A DNA stretch of 34,829 nt from Candidatus Alloenteromonas pullistercoris (lineage in GTDB: Bacteria; Bacillota_I; Bacilli_A; RFN20; CAG-826): positions 1 to 34,829 of the forward strand of contig JADINA010000036.1 of assembly GCA_017694295.1 (NCBI GenBank), in the 5' to 3' direction. Of the stretch, positions 1-7,430 are shown in pieces. The position numbers and the translations under genes are program-made. Below the pieces are notes generated by a model. It ran no database searches. It was not told the origin of the DNA and was given only the letters and a program-made list of their open reading frames with translations. Within the stretch, counting starts at the first letter, position 1, and each line of letters starts with the position of its first letter.

Positions 1-341
1 GGGGAGCCGATGTTCTTCTCGGCATAGTCCTTCATGTAGGCGAGGACCTTGGCCGAGATCTCCTGCGGGGTGTAATCCTTGTCGAGGCAGCCGATGTGGA
101 ACTTATCGGCGGTCCCCATCTTCCGCTTGGCTGAGCTCACGGTGTCGGGGTTGGTGATGGCTTGCCGCTTGGCGGCGTTGCCGATTATCTCCTCCCCGGA
201 CCCTTTGAAGCCGACGACGGACGGGGTCGTGTTGGTGCCTTCCGGGTTGGGGATGACTTTGACCTTCCCGTCCGGCTGCATGTAGCTGATGACCGAATTG
301 GTGGTGCCCAAATCGATGCCGACGATGATTTCTTTTGCCAT
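1..341 (-). CDS. dnaK: Chaperone DnaK (Hsp70), N-terminal part only
   Basis: Reading leftward from an ATG at 341, the frame stays open to the window edge and encodes the first 113 residues of an Hsp70. The start [17 protein letters not shown] is the classical phosphate-binding loop 1 of the DnaK ATPase domain, followed by the family-typical NTTPSVVGF-like stretch and the [13 protein letters not shown] region. DnaK is a cytosolic ATP-driven chaperone that binds exposed hydrophobic peptides and cycles with DnaJ and GrpE. The start is supported by an AAGGAGG Shine-Dalgarno at 351-357. It lies 18 bases after the grpE stop and is the third gene of the hrcA-grpE-dnaK operon, so it should be under CIRCE/HrcA control from 2072-2144. 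The rest of the gene lies outside the window. Confidence 0.97.
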   Translation of the reverse strand, partial: MAKEIIVGIDLGTTNSVISYMQPDGKVKVIPNPEGTNTTPSVVGFKGSGEEIIGNAAKRQAITNPDTVSSAKRKMGTADKFHIGCLDKDYTPQEISAKVLAYMKDYAEKNIGS

Positions 342-359
342 AGTTTTTTGCCTCCTTAA

Positions 360-1025
360 TTAGGCTTGCGCCGGATTTTCCGGCTTTTCCTCCGCCTTGC
401 TTTCCTCCTCCGCTTTCGCTTTGGAGACCACGACCATGGCCGGGCGGATCAGCCGGTCGTGGAGTTTATAGCCCTTGGCCATGACTTTGACGACCTTGTT
501 GGGGGCATCCCCCTCCTCGGTCTCGACCGCGTGCATCCGGCTCGGATCGAATTCCTCGCCGATGCTCGGGGCGATTTCGCTCACCCCCTCGTCGGTCAGC
601 GCCTTGACCAATTGGTTGTAGATGTAGGAGAACCCGATGAGGTAATTCCTCGTCTCCGGGCTCGGCGGCTCGTTTGATAAGGCGATGTGGAACGCGTCGA
701 GGGCCGGGAGGAGGGATGATAGGAAGCCCTCGCTCCGATACCGGTAGGCGACCCTGGCGTCCTCCTCAAGCGATTTGCGGAGGTTCTGGGTATCGGCGTA
801 GGCCCGGTAGTACTCGTTTTTCCAGTTCGCGGAGTCGGCATTGGCCTTCTCCAAGGCCTCCTTGGCCTCCTGCAGGTCCTTTTTCGCCTTTTCCAGCTCC
901 TTGCTTAGCGAGGCGATGGCCTTTTTCTCCTTGCGAGAGAGCTTTTCCCCTTCGTCGGGAGCCTCTTCCGCTTGTTGCTCCTTAGAGCCGATTTCTATTT
1001 TGCCTTCGTTTTCTTCTTCTGGCAT
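360..1025 (-). CDS. grpE: GrpE nucleotide exchange factor
   Basis: A 221-residue protein with a very charged N terminus, a long predicted coiled coil (about residues 28-75, Lys/Glu/Ala rich) and a C-terminal beta domain. Family signatures are LLPALDAFHIAL in the helical bundle and KGYKLHDRLIRPAMVVV near the C terminus, which corresponds to the conserved GrpE KGY..R.LRPA.V motif. GrpE dimers release ADP from DnaK and help reset the chaperone cycle in the cytosol. The C-terminal tail after the beta domain is an unusual run of Glu, Lys and Ala. The ATG at 1025 lies inside the end of hrcA (31-base overlap) with an AGGAGAG site just upstream, which suggests translational coupling. dnaK follows after 18 bases. 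Confidence 0.97.
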   Translation of the reverse strand: MPEEENEGKIEIGSKEQQAEEAPDEGEKLSRKEKKAIASLSKELEKAKKDLQEAKEALEKANADSANWKNEYYRAYADTQNLRKSLEEDARVAYRYRSEGFLSSLLPALDAFHIALSNEPPSPETRNYLIGFSYIYNQLVKALTDEGVSEIAPSIGEEFDPSRMHAVETEEGDAPNKVVKVMAKGYKLHDRLIRPAMVVVSKAKAEEESKAEEKPENPAQA

Positions 1026-2059
1026 TGGCTCTCTCCTTTCTTTATCCCCGCTTCGCCTTGGAAGTAGCGGTCCAACTGCTCGGCGACGTAGCTTAATAGC
1101 CCCATCGCCTTGTCGTAATCCATCCGCTTGGGGCCTAGCAGTGATATGGAGGCGCTTTGGCCCCCGGGGGTCCTGACCTCGGCCGAGACGACCCCGACGT
1201 CCTCGATCCCCCCGTCCTCGCCGCCGATTTTGATCTTGAGATCGCCGGCGTCGGCGGATTCGCTTAGGACGTGGCGAAGCTCCTCAGGTGAATCCAATAG
1301 GCCGAGCAATTGCCTTAGCTTCGAGGCGTCGGCCTGGTATTCGGGTTGGCTTAGCAGATTTGATTTGCCATATAGGCTCATCCGCGAGCTCGCGAACTTC
1401 AGGAAGGCCGAGAATATCGCCTGGTAGATGACGTCTTGCCCGACCATGTAGTCGGTGAGCGCCGGGCGCATGGCCTCCATCTTCCCGACCAATTCGCTTA
1501 TCGGGGTGCCCTGAAGGCGGAGGTTGAGGTTCTCGACCGTCTTCTTCACGTCATCCATCGAGACCGATTCGTCGAGGATGAAGGTTTTGTTCTCCACATA
1601 CCCCTGGTCGGTGACGAAGACGGCGGTGGCCGTTTGCCCGTTAAGCGGGATGACCTGAATCGAGACGAGTCGCTCCTCACTCACCTTCGGCCCCAAGACG
1701 ACCGAGGCCAGGTTGGTCATGTTGGAGAGGATCTCGCACGATTGGCGGATGACCTCCTCGACCGACTGGGCCCTTTTGTCGAGGACCGACTGGATGGCGT
1801 ATTTGACCGAATCGTCGATCCGATCGTCGCGAAGGCGCTCGACGTAGTATTCATAGCCGAGCTTGGAGGGCACGCGCCCGGAGGAGGCGTGCGGCTTCTC
1901 GAGCAATCCCTCCTTCTCAAGGGCGTTCATCTCATTGCGGATGGTGGCCGATGAGCAATCGAGCTTGTATTCCTCCAGCAGGGTCTGGCTGCCGACCGGC
2001 ATGGCGGTTTTTATGAAGTGCTCGACGATGAGTTTCAATATCGTGTCCCGGCGGTCCAT
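995..2059 (-). CDS. hrcA: Heat-inducible transcription repressor HrcA
   Basis: A 354-residue HrcA. The N-terminal winged helix (residues 1-75) carries the family pattern with SSATIRNEMNALEKEGLLEKP followed by SSGRVPSKLGYEYYV (given here in two parts), typical of HrcA. The remainder is the GAF-like dimer domain. HrcA binds CIRCE operators and represses heat-shock operons; its folding depends on GroEL in the families studied, so misfolding stress titrates it. It is first in the hrcA-grpE-dnaK operon, has an AAGGGAG site 8 bases before the ATG, and sits directly under two CIRCE-like operators, so it should autoregulate. The C-terminal end is rich in Lys and overlaps grpE by 31 bases. Confidence 0.97.
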   Translation of the reverse strand: MDRRDTILKLIVEHFIKTAMPVGSQTLLEEYKLDCSSATIRNEMNALEKEGLLEKPHASSGRVPSKLGYEYYVERLRDDRIDDSVKYAIQSVLDKRAQSVEEVIRQSCEILSNMTNLASVVLGPKVSEERLVSIQVIPLNGQTATAVFVTDQGYVENKTFILDESVSMDDVKKTVENLNLRLQGTPISELVGKMEAMRPALTDYMVGQDVIYQAIFSAFLKFASSRMSLYGKSNLLSQPEYQADASKLRQLLGLLDSPEELRHVLSESADAGDLKIKIGGEDGGIEDVGVVSAEVRTPGGQSASISLLGPKRMDYDKAMGLLSYVAEQLDRYFQGEAGIKKGESQCQKKKTKAK

Positions 2060-2071
2060 GTTCGCTCCCTT

Positions 2072-2098
2072 CTGGCACTCAGGCTACCCGATTGCCAA
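2072..2098 (-). promoter_or_regulatory. CIRCE-like operator 2
   Basis: A second repeat with the same 9-9-9 architecture: CTGGCACTC (2072-2080), 9-base spacer, GATTGCCAA (2090-2098). Arms pair in 7 of 9 positions. It lies downstream of the -10 box, over the predicted start site and into the hrcA leader, with a centre 46 bases from operator 1. Confidence 0.7.
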
Positions 2099-2102
2099 AC
2101 AA

Positions 2103-2130
2103 ATTATAGAGAAAGGCTTGGCACTGTCAA
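2103..2130 (-). promoter_or_regulatory. Consensus sigma-A promoter of hrcA-grpE-dnaK
   Basis: On the minus strand a perfect TTGACA (2130-2125) and a perfect TATAAT (2108-2103) are separated by 16 bases. Transcription should start near 2096, giving a leader of roughly 37 bases before hrcA. The -35 box overlaps the upstream CIRCE arm and the start region overlaps the second CIRCE-like element. Confidence 0.85.
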
Positions 2131-2144
2131 GGGGAGAGTGCCAA
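2118..2144 (-). promoter_or_regulatory. CIRCE operator 1 (HrcA binding site)
   Basis: The inverted repeat TTGGCACTG (2118-2126), 9-base spacer, GAGTGCCAA (2136-2144) matches the CIRCE consensus TTAGCACTC-N9-GAGTGCTAA in arm length and spacing. The arms are complementary in 8 of 9 positions. It covers the -35 box of the hrcA promoter. Confidence 0.92.
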
Positions 2145-2163
2145 ATATTTGCCCAAAGGCGGA

Positions 2164-2577
2164 TCAACGCCGGCTTAATGAGATGACCGTGCACTCGCAA
2201 AGGCGGTCGACGGGGCTGCGCTCGGTGTGGGAGCAAAGCATGTATATCGCCGAGGCGAGGTCAAAGGCCCAAACCCCGGTTATTATGGCGCGAAGCCATA
2301 TTTCTTTTCCAAGCAGCGGCGACCCGTCTTGGTGGACGGAGCGAAGCTTCAGGCAAACCATCCCCAGGCTCGCCCCTTCCTTTGCAAGAGCGAAAAGGGC
2401 GGTCGAGAGGATGTAGGTCAGATAAGCTGCAAGCGAAGACAGGGCGAAGGCGAAAAACCAGGAAAAAGACGGCGCCAGGTAAAGGATGACGACCATCAAG
2501 GCAATTAAGACGGCCAGGGGCAATATCTGGTCGATGAGCCAGCCGTATATCCGCTTGTAATAACGCGCGTTTCCCAT
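2164..2577 (-). CDS. RDD-family membrane protein
   Basis: A small membrane protein of about 137 residues. It starts with ARYYKRIYGWLIDQILP, the charged-then-hydrophobic entry typical of RDD proteins with the conserved Asp in the first helix. A second and third hydrophobic segment follow, then GASLGMVCLKLRSV and a further helix with a conserved Asp. RDD proteins are poorly understood integral membrane proteins; some are linked to ion transport, but nothing here shows a substrate. I prefer the ATG at 2577, which matches family N termini; a TTG at 2610, six bases after the hemW stop, would add 11 residues. It follows hemW closely and probably shares its transcript; its stop is only 20 bases from CIRCE operator 1. 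Confidence 0.75.
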   Translation of the reverse strand: MGNARYYKRIYGWLIDQILPLAVLIALMVVILYLAPSFSWFFAFALSSLAAYLTYILSTALFALAKEGASLGMVCLKLRSVHQDGSPLLGKEIWLRAIITGVWAFDLASAIYMLCSHTERSPVDRLCECTVISLSRR

Positions 2578-2615
2578 TCCTTTATAGGTTAAGGCAAATC
2601 CGGCCCTCAATCAAA

Positions 2616-3701
2616 CTAAAACAGGGATACGAGCACCGAATCGAGGAGATTAAGGCCCCTATTCGTCGGGCTTAGCCGCCCGGAAGATATCCTAAGCAGC
2701 CCCGCTTCCGCCATCGGCTTGGCCTTTTCCAAAAGAGTTTGCAGCTCCGCTTTACCGAAAAGAAGGCGGAAGCGATTGAGCTCGAAGCCCTTGGCCAGGC
2801 GGAGGTTGGTCAATAGGAAGATCTCAATCTTATCTTTTTCCCTTTCTTCCTCATAGACGCGCCTAGAGCCATATTCGAAATATTCAAATAGCCCCCTTTT
2901 TATCGAATAATGGGCGTTCCCGTCATATCCGCTCGCCCCCGGGCCCAGCGCCAAATACGGCTTATCCTCCCAATAGGCGAGGTTATGGGCGCATTCGCGT
3001 CCCTTTTTGCAAAAGCTCGACACCTCGTAACGGGACATCCCATGTCTGCTAAGCACCCCCTCGATCGCCTCAAACTGCGCCCCTTGCTCGTCTTGGCTTA
3101 GCTCCTTGACCCCGGAAAAGGAAAAATACGTCCCCTTCTCAAGGATAAGCGAATAGGCCGAGACGTGGGTTATCGGGAGGGCGGAAAAGGCCTTGGCGTC
3201 TACCGTCGCGGTGTGGACGCTGCTATTTGGCGAAGCGTAAATCAAATCGAGGTTGATGTTGTCTATCCCGGATGAAAGCAAATTCATGACGGCCCTCACC
3301 GTGTCCTCGTGGCGGTGGCGCCTTCCTAGCGAATGTAGGATCGCGTCTTGACTTGACTGCGCCCCGATCGACACCCGGGTTATGCCGGAATCGTAAAGCA
3401 ATCGGCAAAGGGGCCCATCGAAGGACTCCGGGTTGCCCTCGATGTCGAATTCGCCCCCTTCTTCCAATAAGCCCCGCAAAGCGGAAAGTATTTGGCCTAG
3501 AAGAGGCAAAGCTAGGCAAGTCGGCGTCCCCCCGCCAAGGTAAATCGACGAAAAAGGCCCGGTGAGGGCGGCTATCTCCCCCAATAGCTTGGAGGCGAAG
3601 CGCTTCCCCCATTCCGGGCGGTAGAGCGTCTTGTTGAAATCGCAATACGGGCAGATGCCCTGGCAAAAGGGGATGTGGACGTAAAGGGCCTTTTCCCTCA
3701 T
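2616..3701 (-). CDS. hemW: Radical SAM heme chaperone HemW
   Basis: A 361-residue radical SAM protein. The cluster motif is HIPFCQGICPYCDF, with Cys13, Cys17 and Cys20 in CX3CX2C spacing. YLGGGTPT, EGNPES, RVSIGAQSSQD and the DLIYASP segment follow the HemW/HemN series. HemW-type proteins were long annotated as oxygen-independent coproporphyrinogen oxidase; studied members insert or carry heme rather than make it, and the neighbourhood lepA-hemW-hrcA is the classical HemW context in Bacillota. The ATG at 3701 overlaps the stop of the upstream membrane protein by ATGA, so translation is likely coupled. No heme synthesis gene is seen in the window. Confidence 0.9.
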   Translation of the reverse strand: MREKALYVHIPFCQGICPYCDFNKTLYRPEWGKRFASKLLGEIAALTGPFSSIYLGGGTPTCLALPLLGQILSALRGLLEEGGEFDIEGNPESFDGPLCRLLYDSGITRVSIGAQSSQDAILHSLGRRHRHEDTVRAVMNLLSSGIDNINLDLIYASPNSSVHTATVDAKAFSALPITHVSAYSLILEKGTYFSFSGVKELSQDEQGAQFEAIEGVLSRHGMSRYEVSSFCKKGRECAHNLAYWEDKPYLALGPGASGYDGNAHYSIKRGLFEYFEYGSRRVYEEEREKDKIEIFLLTNLRLAKGFELNRFRLLFGKAELQTLLEKAKPMAEAGLLRISSGRLSPTNRGLNLLDSVLVSLF

Positions 3702-3988
3702 TCGCCCTTTTCGCCTTCCCCCTTCCCCTCCTCTTTGGCTGATTCGGTCTCTTTGGCGGGCTCTTCGGGGGCAGCTTCATCGCCCTCAGTGCCCTTCTCC
3801 TTCATCTCCTCGACGGGCTCAAGGAGGCGGTTAAGCTCCTCTTCGGCGATTTCCTTCTCGTTTTTGGGCTTTTCGTCGCTTTGGAAGAACTTGACGTGGC
3901 GCTTCAAAAGGATGACGGCGAGGACGATGACGCCGAAAGCGGCGATGATGATCAATGGGATGAGCCAGCTGGCGAGTAATGTCGGCAT
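3698..3988 (-). CDS. Small single-pass membrane protein with acidic tail
   Basis: A 96-residue protein I do not recognise. Residues about 5-28 form one strongly hydrophobic helix, followed by the positive LLKRHVK stop-transfer segment. The remaining two thirds are almost entirely Glu, Lys, Ala and Pro, with a predicted helical stretch EKEIAEEELNRLLEPVEEM and a disordered Glu/Gly/Lys tail. The topology is probably N-out, tail in the cytoplasm. A GGAGGG site sits before the ATG. Its TGA overlaps the hemW ATG (ATGA), so it may matter for HemW expression or localisation; that is inference. It begins 32 bases after the pseudo-Fic gene. Confidence 0.7.
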   Translation of the reverse strand: MPTLLASWLIPLIIIAAFGVIVLAVILLKRHVKFFQSDEKPKNEKEIAEEELNRLLEPVEEMKEKGTEGDEAAPEEPAKETESAKEEGKGEGEKGE

Positions 3989-4020
3989 ATTCGGATTCCC
4001 TCCTTCGACGGGTTAAGATT

Positions 4021-5478
4021 CTACCCGTTTCTCTTTATGGGTGTATAGACGTATTTGTTTTTTATCTGCAGTTTCCTATAAAACCCCTCTTCGGCGAGCT
4101 TATCCATCGACGTCCTCGCCGTCTCGTAGGCGCAGCGCGTCCATTTCTTGTAGTCGGCGATCGTGTAATAGGAGTTGACGGCGCAGTGGGAGACGTAGAA
4201 GTTGGCCTGTGACCTCTTTAGCGAGGGATGGGTCTCGGCGATGTAGCGGGCCGCCTCCTTTAGCTCCTTCTCGCTTAGCCCTGAACGCGGGACGTAGAGG
4301 GCGAGCTCGCTTGGCTTGGATTCGGGGAGCTTGTCGATTCGGGGGACCGGGGCCGCCTTTGGTTTCTCCACCTTCTCTTCGATCGGCTCTTCCATTTCCT
4401 TTTGGCTTAGTGCCTCAATCGGGGAAGGCTTCTCCTTCGCCACGGGCAATGGCTCAGCCGCCTTAACCGGCTTTTCCTCCGCCTTTTCGGCAAGTATGGG
4501 CCTTTCCGCCTCTAGCTTTGCCAAATCATCGCGAAGCGACCTTAGTCGCGGGGAGAGGAAGCGGATGTATTCGAAGATCGGGTAATTGAGGTCGTTGTTC
4601 TCAAGGCAGGACAAGGTGAAGTCGCGGTGGTCCTCGCTTTCCCGATACGCCCCCTCGATCGGGAGCAAAGGCGCCAGATGGGGGTAGGCGATGAAAAGGA
4701 CGTGCTTGCAATAGCCGTAGGAAAGCAATTCGCTTTGTTTGGAGAAGGGGCTGATGAAATCGAGGTAGAAAAGGCTCACGAGGGCCTTGACGAAGCAAGG
4801 CCGGGGGTCATCGAGGATGTAGTCGCGCAAAGCCTCGATGAACTCGGGGATGTCGCGGCTAAGCACCCCATCCCCATATTCCCAGGCGGCGTCGAGGCGG
4901 GTGAAGATGTTCTTCTTGTCGATGTCGCGGTAAAGGGTGCCCTCCTCGATGCCTAGCTCGGCGGAGAGGGCGTCGAGGAAATCGTCACTGTCTTCATGGG
5001 GGAGGGAGGAAAAACGGGTTAAAGCGCCATAATAGGCGCCTAGCCCCTTGGTCTTCCCGTTTCCGACGTAGGCCCCGACCTTCAAGGCCGAGGAGGCGGA
5101 GGAGAAATCCTCGCCGCTAGCTTCCGCGTAGCGGGCGCAGCAGGCCACGGCCAGGGAGCGGTACCCGGATTCATCTAGATTCCCGCAAAGGGCGTCAAGC
5201 TCCTTAAGCTCCGCGTCGAAGGCGGAAAGGCGGGAGAGGATGGCGCTGGTCAAAACGTAATGGAAGGGCCGCTTGCTCCTGTTTATGAGGTGGGAGGCGG
5301 CCGCGTAATTGCTCATGCGATAGGCGTTGACCGACTTCCAAATGCCGTCGATAAGCGACATCCGCAGCTCGGAGGCGACCATCTTCTTGGTCAAATACTC
5401 CTCGTCGGTGAAGCGGCGGTATTTGTCCTCGGCCGATTCCTGGCCTTTGTTGAGTATGCTATCGAGTCTTTCGCCCAT
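4021..5478 (-). CDS. Degenerate Fic-domain protein with C-terminal winged helix
   Basis: A 485-residue protein. Residues about 205-275 read like the core of a Fic domain: an acidic helix (EFIEALRDYI), a second helix (KALVSLFYLDF), then ISPFSKQSELLSYGYC where active Fic enzymes have HPFxDGNGRxxR. Pro244 and Phe245 are kept, but the catalytic His is Ser243 and the Gly-Asn-Gly-Arg loop is lost. Residues about 325-390 are a Glu/Lys/Pro-rich linker, and residues 395-485 resemble a winged helix. Active Fic proteins AMPylate targets; this one should not, and may bind protein or DNA instead. The ATG has a GGAGAGG site and its own promoter. The Fic assignment rests on pattern only. Confidence 0.6.
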   Translation of the reverse strand: MGERLDSILNKGQESAEDKYRRFTDEEYLTKKMVASELRMSLIDGIWKSVNAYRMSNYAAASHLINRSKRPFHYVLTSAILSRLSAFDAELKELDALCGNLDESGYRSLAVACCARYAEASGEDFSSASSALKVGAYVGNGKTKGLGAYYGALTRFSSLPHEDSDDFLDALSAELGIEEGTLYRDIDKKNIFTRLDAAWEYGDGVLSRDIPEFIEALRDYILDDPRPCFVKALVSLFYLDFISPFSKQSELLSYGYCKHVLFIAYPHLAPLLPIEGAYRESEDHRDFTLSCLENNDLNYPIFEYIRFLSPRLRSLRDDLAKLEAERPILAEKAEEKPVKAAEPLPVAKEKPSPIEALSQKEMEEPIEEKVEKPKAAPVPRIDKLPESKPSELALYVPRSGLSEKELKEAARYIAETHPSLKRSQANFYVSHCAVNSYYTIADYKKWTRCAYETARTSMDKLAEEGFYRKLQIKNKYVYTPIKRNG

Positions 5479-5513
5479 GAAACGGCCTCTCCGTGCTTTC
5501 CTTTTGCCCTTCC

Positions 5514-5543
5514 ATTATAAGAATAGGCCGGTTTCAAAATCAA
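5514..5543 (-). promoter_or_regulatory. Promoter of the Fic-like gene
   Basis: On the minus strand TTGATT (5543-5538) and a perfect TATAAT (5519-5514) are spaced by 18 bases. The gene starts at 5478, giving a leader of about 30 bases. Confidence 0.6.
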
Positions 5544-5579
5544 CTGAAAAACTACTAAATCGACGTCTTGCCGAATGAC

Positions 5580-5599
5580 GAAAAGGCCTTGGCGGGCCT
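5580..5599 (-). terminator. Weak terminator-like hairpin after lepA
   Basis: Minus-strand stem AGGCC/GGCCT (5599-5595 and 5588-5584) with a 6-base loop is followed by TTTTC. The stem begins within the lepA stop codon. It is only 5 bp, so it may be inefficient. Confidence 0.4.
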
Positions 5600-7412
5600 A
5601 TTTGTCCTCCTCGTCTATGGAAAGAAGGGACATGAAGGCCTCCTGCGGGACCTCGACCGAGCCGATGGCCTTCATCCGCTTCTTGCCCTCCTTTTGCTTC
5701 TCAAGCAGCTTCTTCTTCCGCGATATGTCCCCGCCATAGCATTTGGCCAAGACGTCTTTGCGCATGCTCTTTATGTCGGCCCTGGCGATGACCTTCCCGC
5801 CGATGGCGGCCTGCACCGGGACCTCGAATTGCTGTCTGGGGATGACGTCTTTTAGCTTCCTGACGATGGCTAATCCCCGCCTGTAGGCGTCTGGCCGGTA
5901 GACAATCGAGGAAAGGGCGTCGACGAGCTCGCCGTTAAGCAAAATGTCCATCTTGCATAGATCGGCCTTCCGATATTCCCGGAATTCGTAATCAAGCGAG
6001 GCATAGCCCTTGGTGAAGCTTTTCAGCTTATCGAAGAAATTGTAGATGATCTCGGAAAGCGGGAGCTCGTATTTGACGATGACGCGCTCATCGTCGAAGT
6101 ATTCGAGGTCGACGTAATTGCCCCGCCTATCCTGGCAAAGCTCCATGATCGGCCCGACGTAGTCCTTCGGGGCCATTATCGAGGCGAAGACGTAAGGCTC
6201 CTCGATCCGGGCGATGTTGCTCGGGGGCGGGAAGTCGCTCGGGTTGTCGACCATGATCTCGCTCCCGTCGGTGAAGACGACCTTGTAGATGACCGAGGGG
6301 GCGGTGAGGATGAGGTTGAGGCCGTATTCGCGCTCAAGCCGCTCCTGGACTACGTCCATGTGGAGCAATCCCAAAAACCCGGCCCGGAAGCCAAATCCGA
6401 GGGCCTTCGAGGACTCCGGCTCATAGACGAGGCTCGCGTCATTAAGCTCAAGTTTGGCCAAGGCGTCCTTGAGGTCGCCGTATTGCTTGGACTCGACCGG
6501 GTAAAGGCCGCAATAGACCATCGGGTTTATCTTCCGATACCCCGGAAGCGGCTCCTTCGCCGGGTTATCCTCCTTGGTTATCGTCTCGCCGGGGAAGACG
6601 TCATGGATGTCTTTTATCTGGGCGGCCAGGTAGCCGACCTCCCCGCATTCGAGTGAGGCGGTTTTTATCTCGCTTGGGTTTCTTATCCCGACCTCGGTCA
6701 CCAAATACGATTTCCCCGAGTTCATGAGCTTTATCCTCTCACCGGGCCTGATCGAGCCGTTTTTGACCCGGATGAGGACGATGACCCCGCGGTAGGAATC
6801 GTAATAGGAATCGAATATGAGGGCCTGCAGCGGGCCGTTGGGATCCCCGCTTGGTGCGGGGACGTATTTGGCGATGGCCTCCAATACCGCTTTCACCCCA
6901 AGCCCGGTTTTGGCGCTTACGAGGCAGGCGGAAGAGCAATCGAGGCCGATCCTTCCCTCGATCTCGGCTTTGGCGGTTTCCACCCTAGCCGATGGCAAAT
7001 CGATTTTGTTGATGACCGGGATGATGGAAAGGTCGTTATCGATGGCGAGGTAGACGTTGGCCAGCGTTTGGGCTTGGACGCCTTGGGTGGCGTCGACCAC
7101 GAGCAAAGCCCCCTCGCAGGCCGCGAGGCTGCGCGACACCTCGTAGGTGAAGTCGACGTGCCCCGGGGTGTCGATGAGGTTGTAGATGTATTTCTCCCCA
7201 TCCTCGGCGATGTAGGAGACGGTGACGGCGTTAAGCTTAATCGTGATGCCCCGCTCGCGCTCAAGGTCCATCGAGTCGAGCAATTGCTCCTTCATGTCGC
7301 GCTTATCGACGGTCCCGGTCAATTCCAAAATGCGGTCGGCCAAGGTCGATTTGCCATGGTCGATGTGGGCGATTATCGAGAAGTTGCGTATTTTGCTTTG
7401 ATCGAAGGCCAT
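5598..7412 (-). CDS. lepA: Elongation factor 4 (LepA), ribosomal back-translocase
   Basis: A 604-residue translational GTPase, full length for LepA. G1 is AHIDHGKST (residues 15-23), G3 DTPGH and G4 NKID are intact, and EF-G-like domains III and V are followed by the LepA-specific C-terminal domain with [18 protein letters not shown]. LepA acts on ribosomes during stress and in initiation/assembly and binds the 70S or 30S particle. It lies 18 bases after the helicase stop. I see no clear Shine-Dalgarno directly before this ATG, so translation may depend on coupling to the upstream gene. The position next to hemW and hrcA, with two inserted genes here, follows the Bacillus order. Confidence 0.97.
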   Translation of the reverse strand: MAFDQSKIRNFSIIAHIDHGKSTLADRILELTGTVDKRDMKEQLLDSMDLERERGITIKLNAVTVSYIAEDGEKYIYNLIDTPGHVDFTYEVSRSLAACEGALLVVDATQGVQAQTLANVYLAIDNDLSIIPVINKIDLPSARVETAKAEIEGRIGLDCSSACLVSAKTGLGVKAVLEAIAKYVPAPSGDPNGPLQALIFDSYYDSYRGVIVLIRVKNGSIRPGERIKLMNSGKSYLVTEVGIRNPSEIKTASLECGEVGYLAAQIKDIHDVFPGETITKEDNPAKEPLPGYRKINPMVYCGLYPVESKQYGDLKDALAKLELNDASLVYEPESSKALGFGFRAGFLGLLHMDVVQERLEREYGLNLILTAPSVIYKVVFTDGSEIMVDNPSDFPPPSNIARIEEPYVFASIMAPKDYVGPIMELCQDRRGNYVDLEYFDDERVIVKYELPLSEIIYNFFDKLKSFTKGYASLDYEFREYRKADLCKMDILLNGELVDALSSIVYRPDAYRRGLAIVRKLKDVIPRQQFEVPVQAAIGGKVIARADIKSMRKDVLAKCYGGDISRKKKLLEKQKEGKKRMKAIGSVEVPQEAFMSLLSIDEEDK

Positions 7413-7430
7413 AGAAAAGAACCGTGCGGA

